35,407 nucleotides of DNA from Spirochaetota bacterium (GTDB lineage: Bacteria; Spirochaetota; UBA4802; UB4802). Positions 16,704-25,558 of the stretch are shown in pieces; position 1 is the first letter of the stretch, and every line of letters starts with the position of its first letter. A model generated the notes under the pieces. It did not search any database, was not told the DNA's origin, and saw nothing but the letters and a program-made list of their open reading frames with translations. The translations under genes and the position numbers were made by a program. The DNA lies in contig JAOAIH010000027.1 of the NCBI GenBank assembly GCA_026414805.1, positions 1 to 35,407 of the forward strand, given 5' to 3'.

Positions 16704-17708
16704 CTATTTTGCCATACCACAACATGTAGTACTCTTGGCAATTTTTACAATCTTTTGGAAAAATTTTTCTGAGTTACAGAGTACCAGGCCTCCATTATCA
16801 ATCACCATGCTAGTGCGCGTTTCACCCTTAACACTGTACACAAAGGGGAAGACATACAATTCCTGACTGTATAAATAGACGTACATATGTTCACCAGCAT
16901 TTATTATACAGCCATGCTCTGTCATATGGATATCAGTGACATTGGAAAAGCTTTTTATTTGAATTTCCTGCTTTGTTTTTATATGTATGCGTTTAAAATC
17001 CCAGTTGCCAGCACTTCCTTTAATTACATACAGTTCATCATTGTGCAAAAAATGTTTCCATGAGGCTATCCTCACACCCGAAAGCAGAACATCACCTTTG
17101 GTGTTTAAAACCCATAGGTTATAGGTCCCTGCTATGCCTGTAATAACTATAAGTTTATCATCAACGATATCTATATATGCATTATAATACTTCAAGGCTT
17201 GAGGTGGGGCAAACTCAGTTGTACAAAATTTTTTTGTCTGCTCATCTGTGGCAGTATATATAAATAATTCTTTCCCGCATAAGAAATATGTATGCTTTGC
17301 ATGTGCAACTGCTTTAATTGGTTCCTGTGATGGATTATTTATTATAGATTCTTTCTTATTTTTTGAAAGGTACACTACCATACCGTCAGTTGCTACACAT
17401 ACATCCTCGTCTGGATTATACCATACACTCACAACTTCACGGGGAAAGTTGTAGTCATGTTTATGTGGATAAATAGCAGTTAAAAGATTTTCTGAAGAAA
17501 AAATTGCATGAGGTGTCACATATATCTTTTTTGCATCGATCCTCTCTACTTGTGAATACTGGACTAATCCTTCTTTGAATTTTACATATGCACTTTGAGT
17601 AAGACCTTCATTGTACAGTCGTATGCCTTCATCAATGTTTTTTTCCCTGGAACATGAAATGTGAAGTATCACCACACAACATAGAAGAAAACATATAAAT
17701 TTTTTCAT
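16704..17708 (-). CDS. Putative lipoprotein with propeller-like repeats
   Basis: The 334-residue product starts MKKFICFLLCCVVILHISC, a signal peptide with a relaxed lipobox ending at Cys19. Residues 24-52 (EGIRLYNEGLTQSAYVKFKEGL) look like one TPR-type helix pair. The rest is made of short beta-rich units (VVSVWYNPDEDVCVATDGMV, KAVAHAKHTYFLCGKELFIY, IDIVDDKLIVITGIAG), as in a beta-propeller. No enzyme motif is seen. The ATG overlaps the stop of the TPR gene by one base, so they form a unit. It is likely a periplasm- or surface-facing partner of that TPR protein. Confidence 0.65.
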   Translation of the reverse strand: MKKFICFLLCCVVILHISCSREKNIDEGIRLYNEGLTQSAYVKFKEGLVQYSQVERIDAKKIYVTPHAIFSSENLLTAIYPHKHDYNFPREVVSVWYNPDEDVCVATDGMVVYLSKNKKESIINNPSQEPIKAVAHAKHTYFLCGKELFIYTATDEQTKKFCTTEFAPPQALKYYNAYIDIVDDKLIVITGIAGTYNLWVLNTKGDVLLSGVRIASWKHFLHNDELYVIKGSAGNWDFKRIHIKTKQEIQIKSFSNVTDIHMTEHGCIINAGEHMYVYLYSQELYVFPFVYSVKGETRTSMVIDNGGLVLCNSEKFFQKIVKIAKSTTCCGMAK

Positions 17709-19063
17709 CAGGCTTTTTTCCCTTTGATCTTTTCCATAGTTTTCTGCAAAAACCTTCCATCCATTATTTCAATCATCTTATTTGCAGCCTGCGATTTTGC
17801 ATTAATACTGAATTTTGATGTTGTAATATATATACCACTTCGACATTTTTCTTCCAGCATCCTTTGATAAAACGCATTAATCTGGCCTTCAGTAATGTCG
17901 CGGGTTGTTCGTATGAAGTTAATAAGGACAGGGGGTTCGTTAATCCTCTTTACACTGAAGCATTTATACATATATTCATTGGGTGACACTTCCTTTTTAT
18001 ACACAATACTGTAATTAAGCTGGGCAATTATTTCGGTTATTAGTGGCTGCAATTCTGACATAGATGATGTGAATAAAAATTTAAGGTTCTTATTTTCCAG
18101 TATTGCTTTATAATCATCTAATTTAAGTTGTGTACTGCGATAATTTGGATTGATGGCAGCAACTTTTTCCCAGTGATGGACTGCCTCCTGAATTTTATTT
18201 TCCATTTCATAACATTCAGCAAGTAAATAGCGATATGCCAGCCCTTCATCGGTGTTATCCTTTATGTAGGAAAGGCCCTTCTCAAGTTCCTCAATAGCTC
18301 TTGTGTATTCGTCATTATCATAATATATCTGCCCAATTGCATACTGACTTTTTGCAAAATAACGTCTGTCATTACGCGCTTTTGTTAACATGTCTAATGC
18401 GGCAACATAATCCTTCTTCATTTTAAAAATTATCCCCAAATAATAATGGGGTTCATAATTTGTGGGGTTGCTTTCAATAGCTTTAGTAAGAAAATTTTGT
18501 GACAGTTCATAATCTGCAAGATGAAACAAACATATCCCAAGCGGTGCATAAATATCAGCCAAAGCAGGATCCAAGGTTACTGCTTTGAGCAAATAGTCCT
18601 TTGCACCAATGTAATCGTGCTGCCTGTAGAGCACTATGCCAAGCCTGTGATTTGCATTTATGTCATCGGGATTGAACTGTAAAATAATTCTGTACTCCTC
18701 TACCTCCTTTTGCCATTGTTGTGTTTCGTGATACAGATCCGCAAGCATATAATGGATATCCAGCTCATTAACATATTTTTTAAATTCAGGTAGGGCAAGG
18801 ATGCCATTGAGTTCAGAAATAGCCAGAAGGTATTGTTTCTGTTTCACTAAAATTTGTGCTCGTAGGTATCGGGCTGGCACATAATCCTTTTTGCGTTCAA
18901 GAACAAGCTTGACAATTTCGCTTGCCTTTGCAATGTCTCCATTATCAAGGTACTCCTGGGCCTTGCGAACCTTAGCAGGATATTGGTGCGCGCGTATAAC
19001 TAAAAGCAATGCACCTACGATAGATGCACCCACAATAAAAAATGTTATGCTCAATAATGACAT
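17708..19063 (-). CDS. Membrane-anchored TPR protein with degenerate Mrr-like C-terminal domain
   Basis: The product is about 451 residues from the ATG at 19061-19063. A 14-codon-longer form starting at 19105 is possible; neither has a ribosome site, and a TATAAT lies over the upstream ATG, favouring the shorter form. One membrane helix (SITFFIVGASIVGALLLVI) is followed by about eight TPR units (for example NANHRLGIVLYRQHDYIGAK, HYYLGIIFKMKKDYVAALDM). The last 110 residues resemble the Mrr restriction-endonuclease fold: SGIYITTSKFSINAKSQAAN matches the 'GvfvTtsgFt..A' strand and IMDGRFL the final strand. The usual catalytic Asp and Q/E-x-Lys are not visible (LINFIRTT). It may be a binding rather than a cutting domain. 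Confidence 0.7.
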   Translation of the reverse strand: MSLLSITFFIVGASIVGALLLVIRAHQYPAKVRKAQEYLDNGDIAKASEIVKLVLERKKDYVPARYLRAQILVKQKQYLLAISELNGILALPEFKKYVNELDIHYMLADLYHETQQWQKEVEEYRIILQFNPDDINANHRLGIVLYRQHDYIGAKDYLLKAVTLDPALADIYAPLGICLFHLADYELSQNFLTKAIESNPTNYEPHYYLGIIFKMKKDYVAALDMLTKARNDRRYFAKSQYAIGQIYYDNDEYTRAIEELEKGLSYIKDNTDEGLAYRYLLAECYEMENKIQEAVHHWEKVAAINPNYRSTQLKLDDYKAILENKNLKFLFTSSMSELQPLITEIIAQLNYSIVYKKEVSPNEYMYKCFSVKRINEPPVLINFIRTTRDITEGQINAFYQRMLEEKCRSGIYITTSKFSINAKSQAANKMIEIMDGRFLQKTMEKIKGKKA

Positions 19064-19138
19064 AGAATTTATACATTTAAAATTTGATTTTATTACTGCA
19101 TGCATTATATTTTAAGTCAAGCATTATAGTGTACGATA

Positions 19139-19155
19139 GCTCTTAAAAGAAGAGC
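19139..19155. promoter_or_regulatory. Inverted repeat upstream of purE
   Basis: GCTCTT-AAAAG-AAGAGC is a perfect 6-base inverted repeat with a 5-base spacer, 24 bases before the purE start codon. It could be an operator or weak hairpin. Not enough is seen to name a regulator. Confidence 0.25.
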
Positions 19156-19179
19156 ATATAATTATAAAAGGAGGTATTC

Positions 19180-19710
19180 ATGCCACAGGTGGGAATTATT
19201 GTAGGAAGTGATTCCGATTTGCCAAAGTTGAAGGGATGCTTTCAAACTCTTGATGATTTTGGCGTATCATACGATGTCAAAGCATATTCTGCTCATAGAA
19301 CACCTCATCTAGTAGCCCAATGGATACAAAATATGGAAAGAAGCGGAGCAAAAGTTATTATTGCTGCAGCAGGTGGAGCAGCGCATCTACCCGGTGTTGT
19401 TGCTTCACATACTGTGTTACCTGTTATTGGCATACCTATTGAAACTCAGGTAGCCGGCGGTCTTGATTCACTGTTATCCATTGTACAGATGCCTGGCGGT
19501 ATTCCTGTTGCAACCGTGGCAACAGGCAAAGCTGGCGCAACAAATGCAGCGTTGCTTGCCATTTCTATTCTAGCAACTTCTGATTCTGCACTTAAAGATG
19601 CCTTAATGAGCTATCGCCAGAAAATGCAAAATACAATTATTGAAAAAAATGAAGCGCTTACCAAACAAGGCATATACAGTTATATTCAATCTTTAGAGGC
19701 TAAAAAATGA
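19180..19710 (+). CDS. purE: 5-(carboxyamino)imidazole ribonucleotide mutase, PurE
   Basis: The 176-residue product is the PurE catalytic protein of purine synthesis. [15 protein letters not shown] (5-19) binds the ribonucleotide phosphate, SAHRTP (37-42) carries the active-site His, and [20 protein letters not shown] and [20 protein letters not shown] follow. The LSIVQMPGG form suits class I PurE, which needs N5-CAIR made by PurK; no purK is in the window. AAAAGGAGG lies 5 bases before the ATG. The stop overlaps the guaA start as ATGA, so purine and GMP synthesis are coupled here. Confidence 0.93.
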   Translation: MPQVGIIVGSDSDLPKLKGCFQTLDDFGVSYDVKAYSAHRTPHLVAQWIQNMERSGAKVIIAAAGGAAHLPGVVASHTVLPVIGIPIETQVAGGLDSLLSIVQMPGGIPVATVATGKAGATNAALLAISILATSDSALKDALMSYRQKMQNTIIEKNEALTKQGIYSYIQSLEAKK

Positions 19711-21275
19711 TTGAACATGGCTTTGGGGTATCTTCTCAAAATAAAGTACTCATTTTAGATTTTGGGTCTCAGTATACACAACTCATTGCACGAAAGATAA
19801 GGGAACTTAACGTCTATGCGGAGATAGTCCCCTACAATATACCAACTGAAGAAATCAAAAAGGAAAATCCTGGAGCCATAGTGCTTTCAGGCGGTCCGTC
19901 ATCGCTGTACGAAGAAGATGCCCCAAAGATAACTACAGAGATATTTTCTCTGGGAATACCTGTACTTGGGATATGCTATGGCCTGTATGTGGTAGTTGAC
20001 GCGTTTGGCGGGATTATATCACCGTCTCCATTTAAAGAATATGGCCGTGCCGATATAACCATTGTTGCAGATTCGCCTCTTTTCAAAGGATTACCGCAAA
20101 CTCAGACAGTGTGGATGAGCCATGGCGACAAGGTTGAAAGTGTGCCACACGAATTTACAGTTATCGCAAGTTCCCGTAATGCAAAGATAGCTGCAATAGA
20201 ATACAGACAAAAAAAGATTTATGGTGTTCAATTCCATCCTGAAGTATACCATACACAGTATGGCAAAGAAATGTTACATAATTTCCTCTTTGATATTTGT
20301 AACTTCAAACCCACATGGACAATGCAATCGTTCATTGATTCGGCCATTAACGATATACGCACAGTTGTAGGCAATGGCACTGTGTTACTAGGGCTTTCCG
20401 GTGGAGTAGATTCTTCGGTAACTGCTGTACTTTTGCAAAAAGCTATTGGAAATCGTTTATATTGTGTTTTTGTCAATAACGGCCTTTTGCGTAAAGATGA
20501 ACACACAAAAGTAATTGAGCGTTTTAAAAAACATCTTAATCTCAATCTCATTTATGTTGATGCTGAGGATTTATTTTTGGAAAAACTTAAAGGTATTACC
20601 GATCCAGAACATAAGCGAAAAATTATTGGCAAGGAATTTATTACTGTATTTAAAGCAGAAGCAGCAAAAATTGGCACCTTTGATTTCCTAGCACAGGGTA
20701 CATTATATCCCGATGTCATTGAATCTGTATCTACAAAAGGGCCTTCCGATACCATTAAAAGCCACCATAACAGAGTGCCTGAAGTACTTGAGTTGATAAA
20801 AGAAGGCAAGGTAATAGAACCATTGAAAGAGTTATTCAAAGATGAAGTGCGTGAATTAGGCAGGCAGCTTGGTATGCCTGAAGAACTGATACAAAGGCAT
20901 CCATTCCCAGGCCCTGGACTTGCCATACGTATCATTGGAGAAGTAACAAAAGAAAGATTAGCAATTTTAAGGGAAGCTGACGATATTCTCATCGAAGAGA
21001 TAAAAAAAGCTGACTATTACACAAAGCTTTGGCAGGCATTTGCAGTGTTTTTGCCCATAAAATCTGTAGGAGTTATGGGCGATAAGCGAACCTACGAAAA
21101 TGTCATCGCGCTACGAGCAGTAACTTCACTTGATGCCATGACTGCTGACTGGGCATATTTGCCAGAAGATTTAATGCGAAGGATTTCAACACGCATTATC
21201 AATGAGGTCAAAGGCGTTAACAGGGTAGTGTACGATATTTCATCCAAGCCACCATCAACCATAGAATGGGAATAA
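19707..21275 (+). CDS. guaA: GMP synthase (glutamine-hydrolysing)
   Basis: The 522-residue product has both parts of GuaA. The glutaminase domain (about residues 10-200) has [20 protein letters not shown], the nucleophile Cys in GICYGLYVV, and FHPEV with the catalytic His. The ATP pyrophosphatase domain has [17 protein letters not shown]. The C-terminal dimer domain includes [18 protein letters not shown] and ends STIEWE. It amidates XMP to GMP. The residues after the nucleophile, GLY, replace the GMQ found in most GuaA proteins. The ATG overlaps the purE stop by 4 bases; an internal start near residue 13 is less likely. Confidence 0.95.
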   Translation: MIEHGFGVSSQNKVLILDFGSQYTQLIARKIRELNVYAEIVPYNIPTEEIKKENPGAIVLSGGPSSLYEEDAPKITTEIFSLGIPVLGICYGLYVVVDAFGGIISPSPFKEYGRADITIVADSPLFKGLPQTQTVWMSHGDKVESVPHEFTVIASSRNAKIAAIEYRQKKIYGVQFHPEVYHTQYGKEMLHNFLFDICNFKPTWTMQSFIDSAINDIRTVVGNGTVLLGLSGGVDSSVTAVLLQKAIGNRLYCVFVNNGLLRKDEHTKVIERFKKHLNLNLIYVDAEDLFLEKLKGITDPEHKRKIIGKEFITVFKAEAAKIGTFDFLAQGTLYPDVIESVSTKGPSDTIKSHHNRVPEVLELIKEGKVIEPLKELFKDEVRELGRQLGMPEELIQRHPFPGPGLAIRIIGEVTKERLAILREADDILIEEIKKADYYTKLWQAFAVFLPIKSVGVMGDKRTYENVIALRAVTSLDAMTADWAYLPEDLMRRISTRIINEVKGVNRVVYDISSKPPSTIEWE

Positions 21276-21291
21276 AAATTTGTATCACCAC

Positions 21292-21320
21292 TTGACAAAA
21301 TATAAAATAATCATTATATT
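21292..21320 (+). promoter_or_regulatory. Near-consensus promoter of the 96-residue protein gene
   Basis: TTGACA (21292-21297), exactly 17 bases, then TATATT (21315-21320). This is among the best sigma70-like matches in the window. It would give a leader of about 90 bases before the ATG at 21418. Confidence 0.65.
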
Positions 21321-21417
21321 TTAAAATTAAATTATATTCTTAATTACAATGACTATTATAATATGACAAAACCATAATGAAATTTAAATATTTTATTTAA
21401 GGAGGACTCCACGTTAC

Positions 21418-21708
21418 ATGCTATTGCGTGAATATGATGCTGAAGCAATTAAAGACGAAATTGCACAATGTGTGGCTCAAAATGTATTTGAATCAGAGAA
21501 GGACAGCTATAAAAAAGCAATTGAACTTCTTCATGAGTTGTTTACTATTGCAGGTGGCAATTTTAATAAACCTGATTATGAGTCAATATTAAAAGTGTTA
21601 AAGTTAATTGCTGCTCGCCAGCTTAAAAAAGGAAAAGATACAAAAAAAATAGCAGAAAAATTCAAGGAGATAGCAAAAAAAATTGAATCAGTAGCAGTAT
21701 ATACGTAA
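21418..21708 (+). CDS. Small helical protein of unknown function
   Basis: The 96-residue product is not recognised. It is predicted to be soluble and mostly alpha-helical, rich in Lys, Glu, Ala and Ile (for example SEKDSYKKAIELLHELFTIA and KGKDTKKIAEKFKEIAKKIE). There is no signal peptide or enzyme motif. AAGGAGG lies 12 bases upstream of the ATG, a somewhat long spacing. It has its own strong promoter, so it is probably abundant. The stop codon is directly next to the stop of smpB on the other strand. Confidence 0.7.
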   Translation: MLLREYDAEAIKDEIAQCVAQNVFESEKDSYKKAIELLHELFTIAGGNFNKPDYESILKVLKLIAARQLKKGKDTKKIAEKFKEIAKKIESVAVYT

Positions 21709-22161
21709 TCAACGCATTCGTTTGTACCGCTGTAATTCTCTATCAGATTCACGCTTCTTTATATCATGTCGTTTGTCATACTGGGTTTTGCCTCGAGCAA
21801 GTCCCAGTAATACTTTTACTTTTCCATTTTTCCAGTACAGCTTCAGCGGAACAAGCGTGAGACCTTTTTCCTGTTGTTTGCCTGTCAAACGCTTTATTTC
21901 CTGTTTGTGCAGCAATAGTTTACGTACTCTCAACGGGTCGTGATTAAAGATATTACCCGCTTCATAGGGTGATATATTCATACCATACAGGAACGCTTCG
22001 CCATCCTTAATACGAGCATAAGAATCCTGTATGTTCACTTTTTTTTGCCGCAGTGATTTTACTTCAGTCCCTTTTAACACTATGCCTGCTTCTAATGTAT
22101 CAAGTATCTCATACTCAAAGCGTGCTTTTTTGTTGACTACTATTTCTTTTTCCTCTTTCAT
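21709..22161 (-). CDS. smpB: SsrA-binding protein SmpB
   Basis: The 150-residue product is SmpB, which binds tmRNA and brings it to stalled ribosomes. Signatures are NKKARFEYEILDTLEAGIVL near the start, GTEVKSLRQKKVNIQDSYA, and LLGLARGKTQYDKRHDIKKR followed by the basic tail ESDRELQRYKRMR that enters the mRNA channel. Length and order are normal. AAGGG is 4 bases before the ATG. It lies 35 bases after ccmF in the same direction and may share that transcript. No tmRNA gene was seen in the window. Confidence 0.95.
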   Translation of the reverse strand: MKEEKEIVVNKKARFEYEILDTLEAGIVLKGTEVKSLRQKKVNIQDSYARIKDGEAFLYGMNISPYEAGNIFNHDPLRVRKLLLHKQEIKRLTGKQQEKGLTLVPLKLYWKNGKVKVLLGLARGKTQYDKRHDIKKRESDRELQRYKRMR

Positions 22162-22196
22162 ACACCCTTATTTTTCTTAACATTGTTGAGTAGTTT

Positions 22197-24353
22197 TCAT
22201 TGTCGCTTAAATAGTGGTATTGCTGTACCAACACCTATAAGCAGTGTTCCAAGCCACACAAGCCATACTAAACGTTTAAATGATATATCAACAATAACAG
22301 AATCTGCAGGTACAGTTGCATTGCGTGGTGGATCAATATGAAGCACAATTATTTTTTCATGTATATCAAAGTCCATTAATGTAACAGTGCGATCAGTACC
22401 CGGTATAATCGCTGGGATAGATTGTTTGTTATTGTTAGCAAACTGAACTCCTGGCTTCACCGTGTATCGTGTTCCCTTATACACAACCATACACTCAGCA
22501 TATACTTTGGCATTCCCCTGCATCATTGCCGCACGGTCAATATCAAAACCATCAAAGCGAATTGTAAGATCAACAAACTGCTGTACAGCACCCTTTGACA
22601 CCATAACTTGCGTGAGCTTGTCATGACCACGAATATATTCAACCGGCGATATATACACATCATATCCAATAGAATAATCAATGTAAGGTTCTCTGAACAG
22701 CTGGTTTGTACGTGTATCAATAAAATACGGAGTCTGTATCACATACGACGAGTTACCATATTCATAGTTAAATACAATGCTAGTCTTTTCAGCTTCTTGT
22801 GTCATCCCTAACAGCTGCAATGTTACCGGAGGAATTGACTTTTTCTCGCCCCGGCTTATCTCTACATGATGCTCAAGAGATTGTGTGTATGAGGTAATAA
22901 TACCCACTATCATAACAGCAACTCCAATATGTGCAATCCGTGCTGGCAGACCAACAGGAATATGTGGTAAAAAACCTTTGATATTAGAAAATATTACAAT
23001 AAACGATAATGTCATCAATGCAAATGGGATAATTGTAATCCTATGACCAATGTAAATAATGCTGGATGCCAATACAGCACATATGCCAATTACTACTGCC
23101 CTAGTAACTTTTGGTGGTTTAATAAATGGTACCAGTATGAGCAATAGTACTACTAAAAATGCAATTGGCCTTGCAATGCTGGTATAGTATGTTTGTTGAA
23201 CCGTTGATGATTGACCTAACATATCAGTGATAAGAGGCATACAGGTGCCAATACAAACGAATGCAGCAAAAAATACTAACACAGCAATACCGTACACAAG
23301 TACATTGTCCCGTGATAGTACACTCGTGCTCAGCTCTTTTCCCTTTGCTTCATTCTTGCGGTAAAACAGCAAACCTATGCTTACCATTATGATAGTAACA
23401 ATAAAAAAAAGCAGATCAGTAAAATGCCCGGCACCACTGAATGAATGCACCGAAAAATCGGAAAGGATTCCGCTGCGGGTTAAAAACGTACCAAATAGTA
23501 TCAATATAAAAGTAACTATCGCCAAAACAAGATTACAACGAATAAGCGCAGAATGCCATTTCTGCAGCAATAATCCATGTAAAAGTGCAATGCTCGTTAG
23601 CCATGGTATCAGTGAGGAGTTTTCAACAGGATCCCATCCCCAATATCCTCCCCAGCCAAGTACTTTATATGCCCAATAGCCACCTAAAAAATTCCCTGCA
23701 CCAAGCAATAAAACCGTTGCAACAACAAAGCGATAAGAGGAAAGCAAAACAGAGTAGTTATTGTATATAAGTGCTATCAGCGCATAGACAAATGGTACCG
23801 CAGCAACTGCATACCCCAAAAACATAACCGGCGGATGAATCACCATCCAAAAATCCTGCAATAGTGGGTTTAGACCATTACCATCGGCAGGTCTTACTCC
23901 CGGTGTAAAACCGGTAACCGTATTCCACACAAGTGTAAATGGATTATTATTAACAATGTGCACAATAAATATAAGCGATACCAGCCCTACAAGTGTAAGC
24001 CTCACTACTTCATAGTTATCCTTTTTTTGTAATACTGCAATACCAGTACACATAATAAAAAAAGCCCACAGTACAAATGAGCCCTCCTGACCTGCCCACA
24101 GTGCTGCAATCCTGTATACCAGTGGCAAATCAACTGAAGAATGGTTATATACATAGGTAAATTCAAACCAGTTGGCAATAAAGCCAGCAATCAGTATTCC
24201 AAGCATTATTCCCACAACAGCAGTTGCACTGATGTAAAAATATTTTGCAAGTTTCAATAATGATCCCTTTTTAAAGGATTGTACTGAGAATACAAGTGAT
24301 GCTGCCACAAGTACAGCACTAAGCCATGGTAAGTGATATACTATAGAATACAT
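22197..24353 (-). CDS. ccmF: Cytochrome c haem lyase subunit CcmF
   Basis: The 718-residue product is a multi-pass membrane protein of the haem-handling family. The WWD motif WGGYWGWDP is at residues 234-242, His173 in VIHPPVMFLG and later His residues are likely haem ligands, and HGLLLQKWHS follows. A large periplasmic segment comes near the C-terminus (about residues 500-690), then a final helix. CcmF takes haem from CcmE and attaches it to apocytochrome. The start overlaps the ccmE stop by one base. It is the last ccm gene of the operon. Confidence 0.93.
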   Translation of the reverse strand: MYSIVYHLPWLSAVLVAASLVFSVQSFKKGSLLKLAKYFYISATAVVGIMLGILIAGFIANWFEFTYVYNHSSVDLPLVYRIAALWAGQEGSFVLWAFFIMCTGIAVLQKKDNYEVVRLTLVGLVSLIFIVHIVNNNPFTLVWNTVTGFTPGVRPADGNGLNPLLQDFWMVIHPPVMFLGYAVAAVPFVYALIALIYNNYSVLLSSYRFVVATVLLLGAGNFLGGYWAYKVLGWGGYWGWDPVENSSLIPWLTSIALLHGLLLQKWHSALIRCNLVLAIVTFILILFGTFLTRSGILSDFSVHSFSGAGHFTDLLFFIVTIIMVSIGLLFYRKNEAKGKELSTSVLSRDNVLVYGIAVLVFFAAFVCIGTCMPLITDMLGQSSTVQQTYYTSIARPIAFLVVLLLILVPFIKPPKVTRAVVIGICAVLASSIIYIGHRITIIPFALMTLSFIVIFSNIKGFLPHIPVGLPARIAHIGVAVMIVGIITSYTQSLEHHVEISRGEKKSIPPVTLQLLGMTQEAEKTSIVFNYEYGNSSYVIQTPYFIDTRTNQLFREPYIDYSIGYDVYISPVEYIRGHDKLTQVMVSKGAVQQFVDLTIRFDGFDIDRAAMMQGNAKVYAECMVVYKGTRYTVKPGVQFANNNKQSIPAIIPGTDRTVTLMDFDIHEKIIVLHIDPPRNATVPADSVIVDISFKRLVWLVWLGTLLIGVGTAIPLFKRQ

Positions 24354-24724
24354 TATTTATTCTCCCTGGTATATTTTGAAGGGCATTTAACTAAAATTTT
24401 ATCAGCTTCAAAGATGTGTGTATCTTTGTTAAATCTGCCAATTGCAACAACACTTGTTGCATGTTCAAAATTAAGCGGTTTTGAACCCCTGTGAATAATG
24501 TGCAAGCGCTGTGAATGTTCATCTTCAATGTAAAATGCAAATCCTTCCGGAGTATTTACAACAGGTATTGATTTTACTAAATTCCCAATGACCTGTACGT
24601 ATGCAGAACCACTTTTTGCCTCTTCAAATGGTACATACGGTGTTAAAAGTCCCTTGAATGAAAAGAGCGCCACACACGCACTTACTACAATAATCACAAT
24701 GATTACAATACTACTTTTTTTCAT
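24353..24724 (-). CDS. ccmE: Haem chaperone CcmE, Cys-type (CxxxY)
   Basis: The 123-residue product has one N-terminal helix (residues 5-22) and a small beta-barrel (YVQVIGNLVKSIPVV, FAFYIEDEHSQRLHIIHRG). Near the end it has KCPSKY, so the haem-binding motif is CxxxY with Cys114 and Tyr118, instead of HxxxY as in E. coli. The Cys form is known from the variant System I* of archaea, Desulfovibrio-like bacteria and some others. It carries haem from the CcmC/D complex to CcmF. It overlaps ccmD by 14 bases and ccmF by 1. Confidence 0.9.
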   Translation of the reverse strand: MKKSSIVIIVIIVVSACVALFSFKGLLTPYVPFEEAKSGSAYVQVIGNLVKSIPVVNTPEGFAFYIEDEHSQRLHIIHRGSKPLNFEHATSVVAIGRFNKDTHIFEADKILVKCPSKYTRENK

Positions 24725-24878
24725 TGAGCCTCTTTTCTAATTTGTTTACTTTAGTATGAAGAAGTATTAAATAACATACAATTCCCAGCCATACCACCAC
24801 CGAAACTGTAAATAGCACCGTAGTTTGTTCAATACCTGTGATTGCATGAGCGATAGTTACCAGATAAAAATTCTTCAT
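24711..24878 (-). CDS. ccmD: Small membrane protein CcmD
   Basis: The minus strand holds a 55-codon frame between ccmC and ccmE. The protein starts MKNFYLVTIAHAITGIEQTT, has one membrane helix (about residues 21-41) and ends with a charged tail KVNKLEKRLNEKK, as CcmD proteins do. GAGGA lies 7 bases before the ATG. The ATG overlaps the ccmC stop by 4 bases, and the stop lies inside the beginning of ccmE. CcmD helps release haem-loaded CcmE from CcmC. The identity rests on position, size and topology, because CcmD sequences are poorly conserved. Confidence 0.8.
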   Translation of the reverse strand: MKNFYLVTIAHAITGIEQTTVLFTVSVVVWLGIVCYLILLHTKVNKLEKRLNEKK

Positions 24879-25528
24879 GATTTATCCTCATTTAGTAAAT
24901 ATTCTAGCATCATCATCCTTGAAAACAAACGTAGTATGATAGCATACAATATGGTAAATGACACCACCGATAAAATTAAAACCAGTCGCATATCAGTATC
25001 AAAATGTATTTGTCCACCTGTATTTATTATGGGGTCAGGATGCAATGATGGATACATTCGTGGAGCAACAAATATCAAAAAGGGTGATGCAACAAATGCA
25101 ATAATCAAATATACACTTTCAAGCATTGGCGCCTGTGCAGGGTTTGTTACTATCTGATGCAAACTGAAATAGGCAATATACATTAACAGCAATAACACAA
25201 TTGAAGTTTGGCGGGGGTCCCAGTTCCAATAACTTCCCCACATAACTTTTGCCCACAGTGAACCTGTTATTACAGTAAGTATACAAAAGAAAAAACCAAT
25301 ATGTACTGAGCTTCGTGCATAATGAATATATACAATCTTCTTTTTCCGCACATACTGTATTGCAGCCCACCCTGCAACAGCAAATGCAAGAGTAGCAACC
25401 CATGCCAATGGCACATGAAGGTACACAATCCTGCTGGTTTCACCCAGTATGGATGCAGGCGGTACCCACATGAAAATACAATACAAAGATAAAAGCATTA
25501 ATAGTGCATCAATTATTATTAAAATCAT
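24875..25528 (-). CDS. ccmC: Haem-handling protein CcmC
   Basis: The 217-residue product has six membrane helices. The WWD motif WGSYWNWDPRQTS is at residues 97-109. His38 in YLHVPLAW is the first haem ligand, and His163 or His175 in the SLHPDPIINTGGQIHFDTD segment is a likely second. It loads haem onto CcmE at the periplasmic face. The stop overlaps the ccmD ATG by 4 bases. Confidence 0.93.
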   Translation of the reverse strand: MILIIIDALLMLLSLYCIFMWVPPASILGETSRIVYLHVPLAWVATLAFAVAGWAAIQYVRKKKIVYIHYARSSVHIGFFFCILTVITGSLWAKVMWGSYWNWDPRQTSIVLLLLMYIAYFSLHQIVTNPAQAPMLESVYLIIAFVASPFLIFVAPRMYPSLHPDPIINTGGQIHFDTDMRLVLILSVVSFTILYAIILRLFSRMMMLEYLLNEDKS

Positions 25529-25558
25529 TGGTACTCCACATTGAAAAAATTCATCCAG

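Noticed and set aside
19103-19128. TATAAT boxes on the minus strand before the TPR gene
   Set aside because: Neither has a recognisable -35 box at the right distance, so no promoter is called; they only weigh on the choice of start codon.
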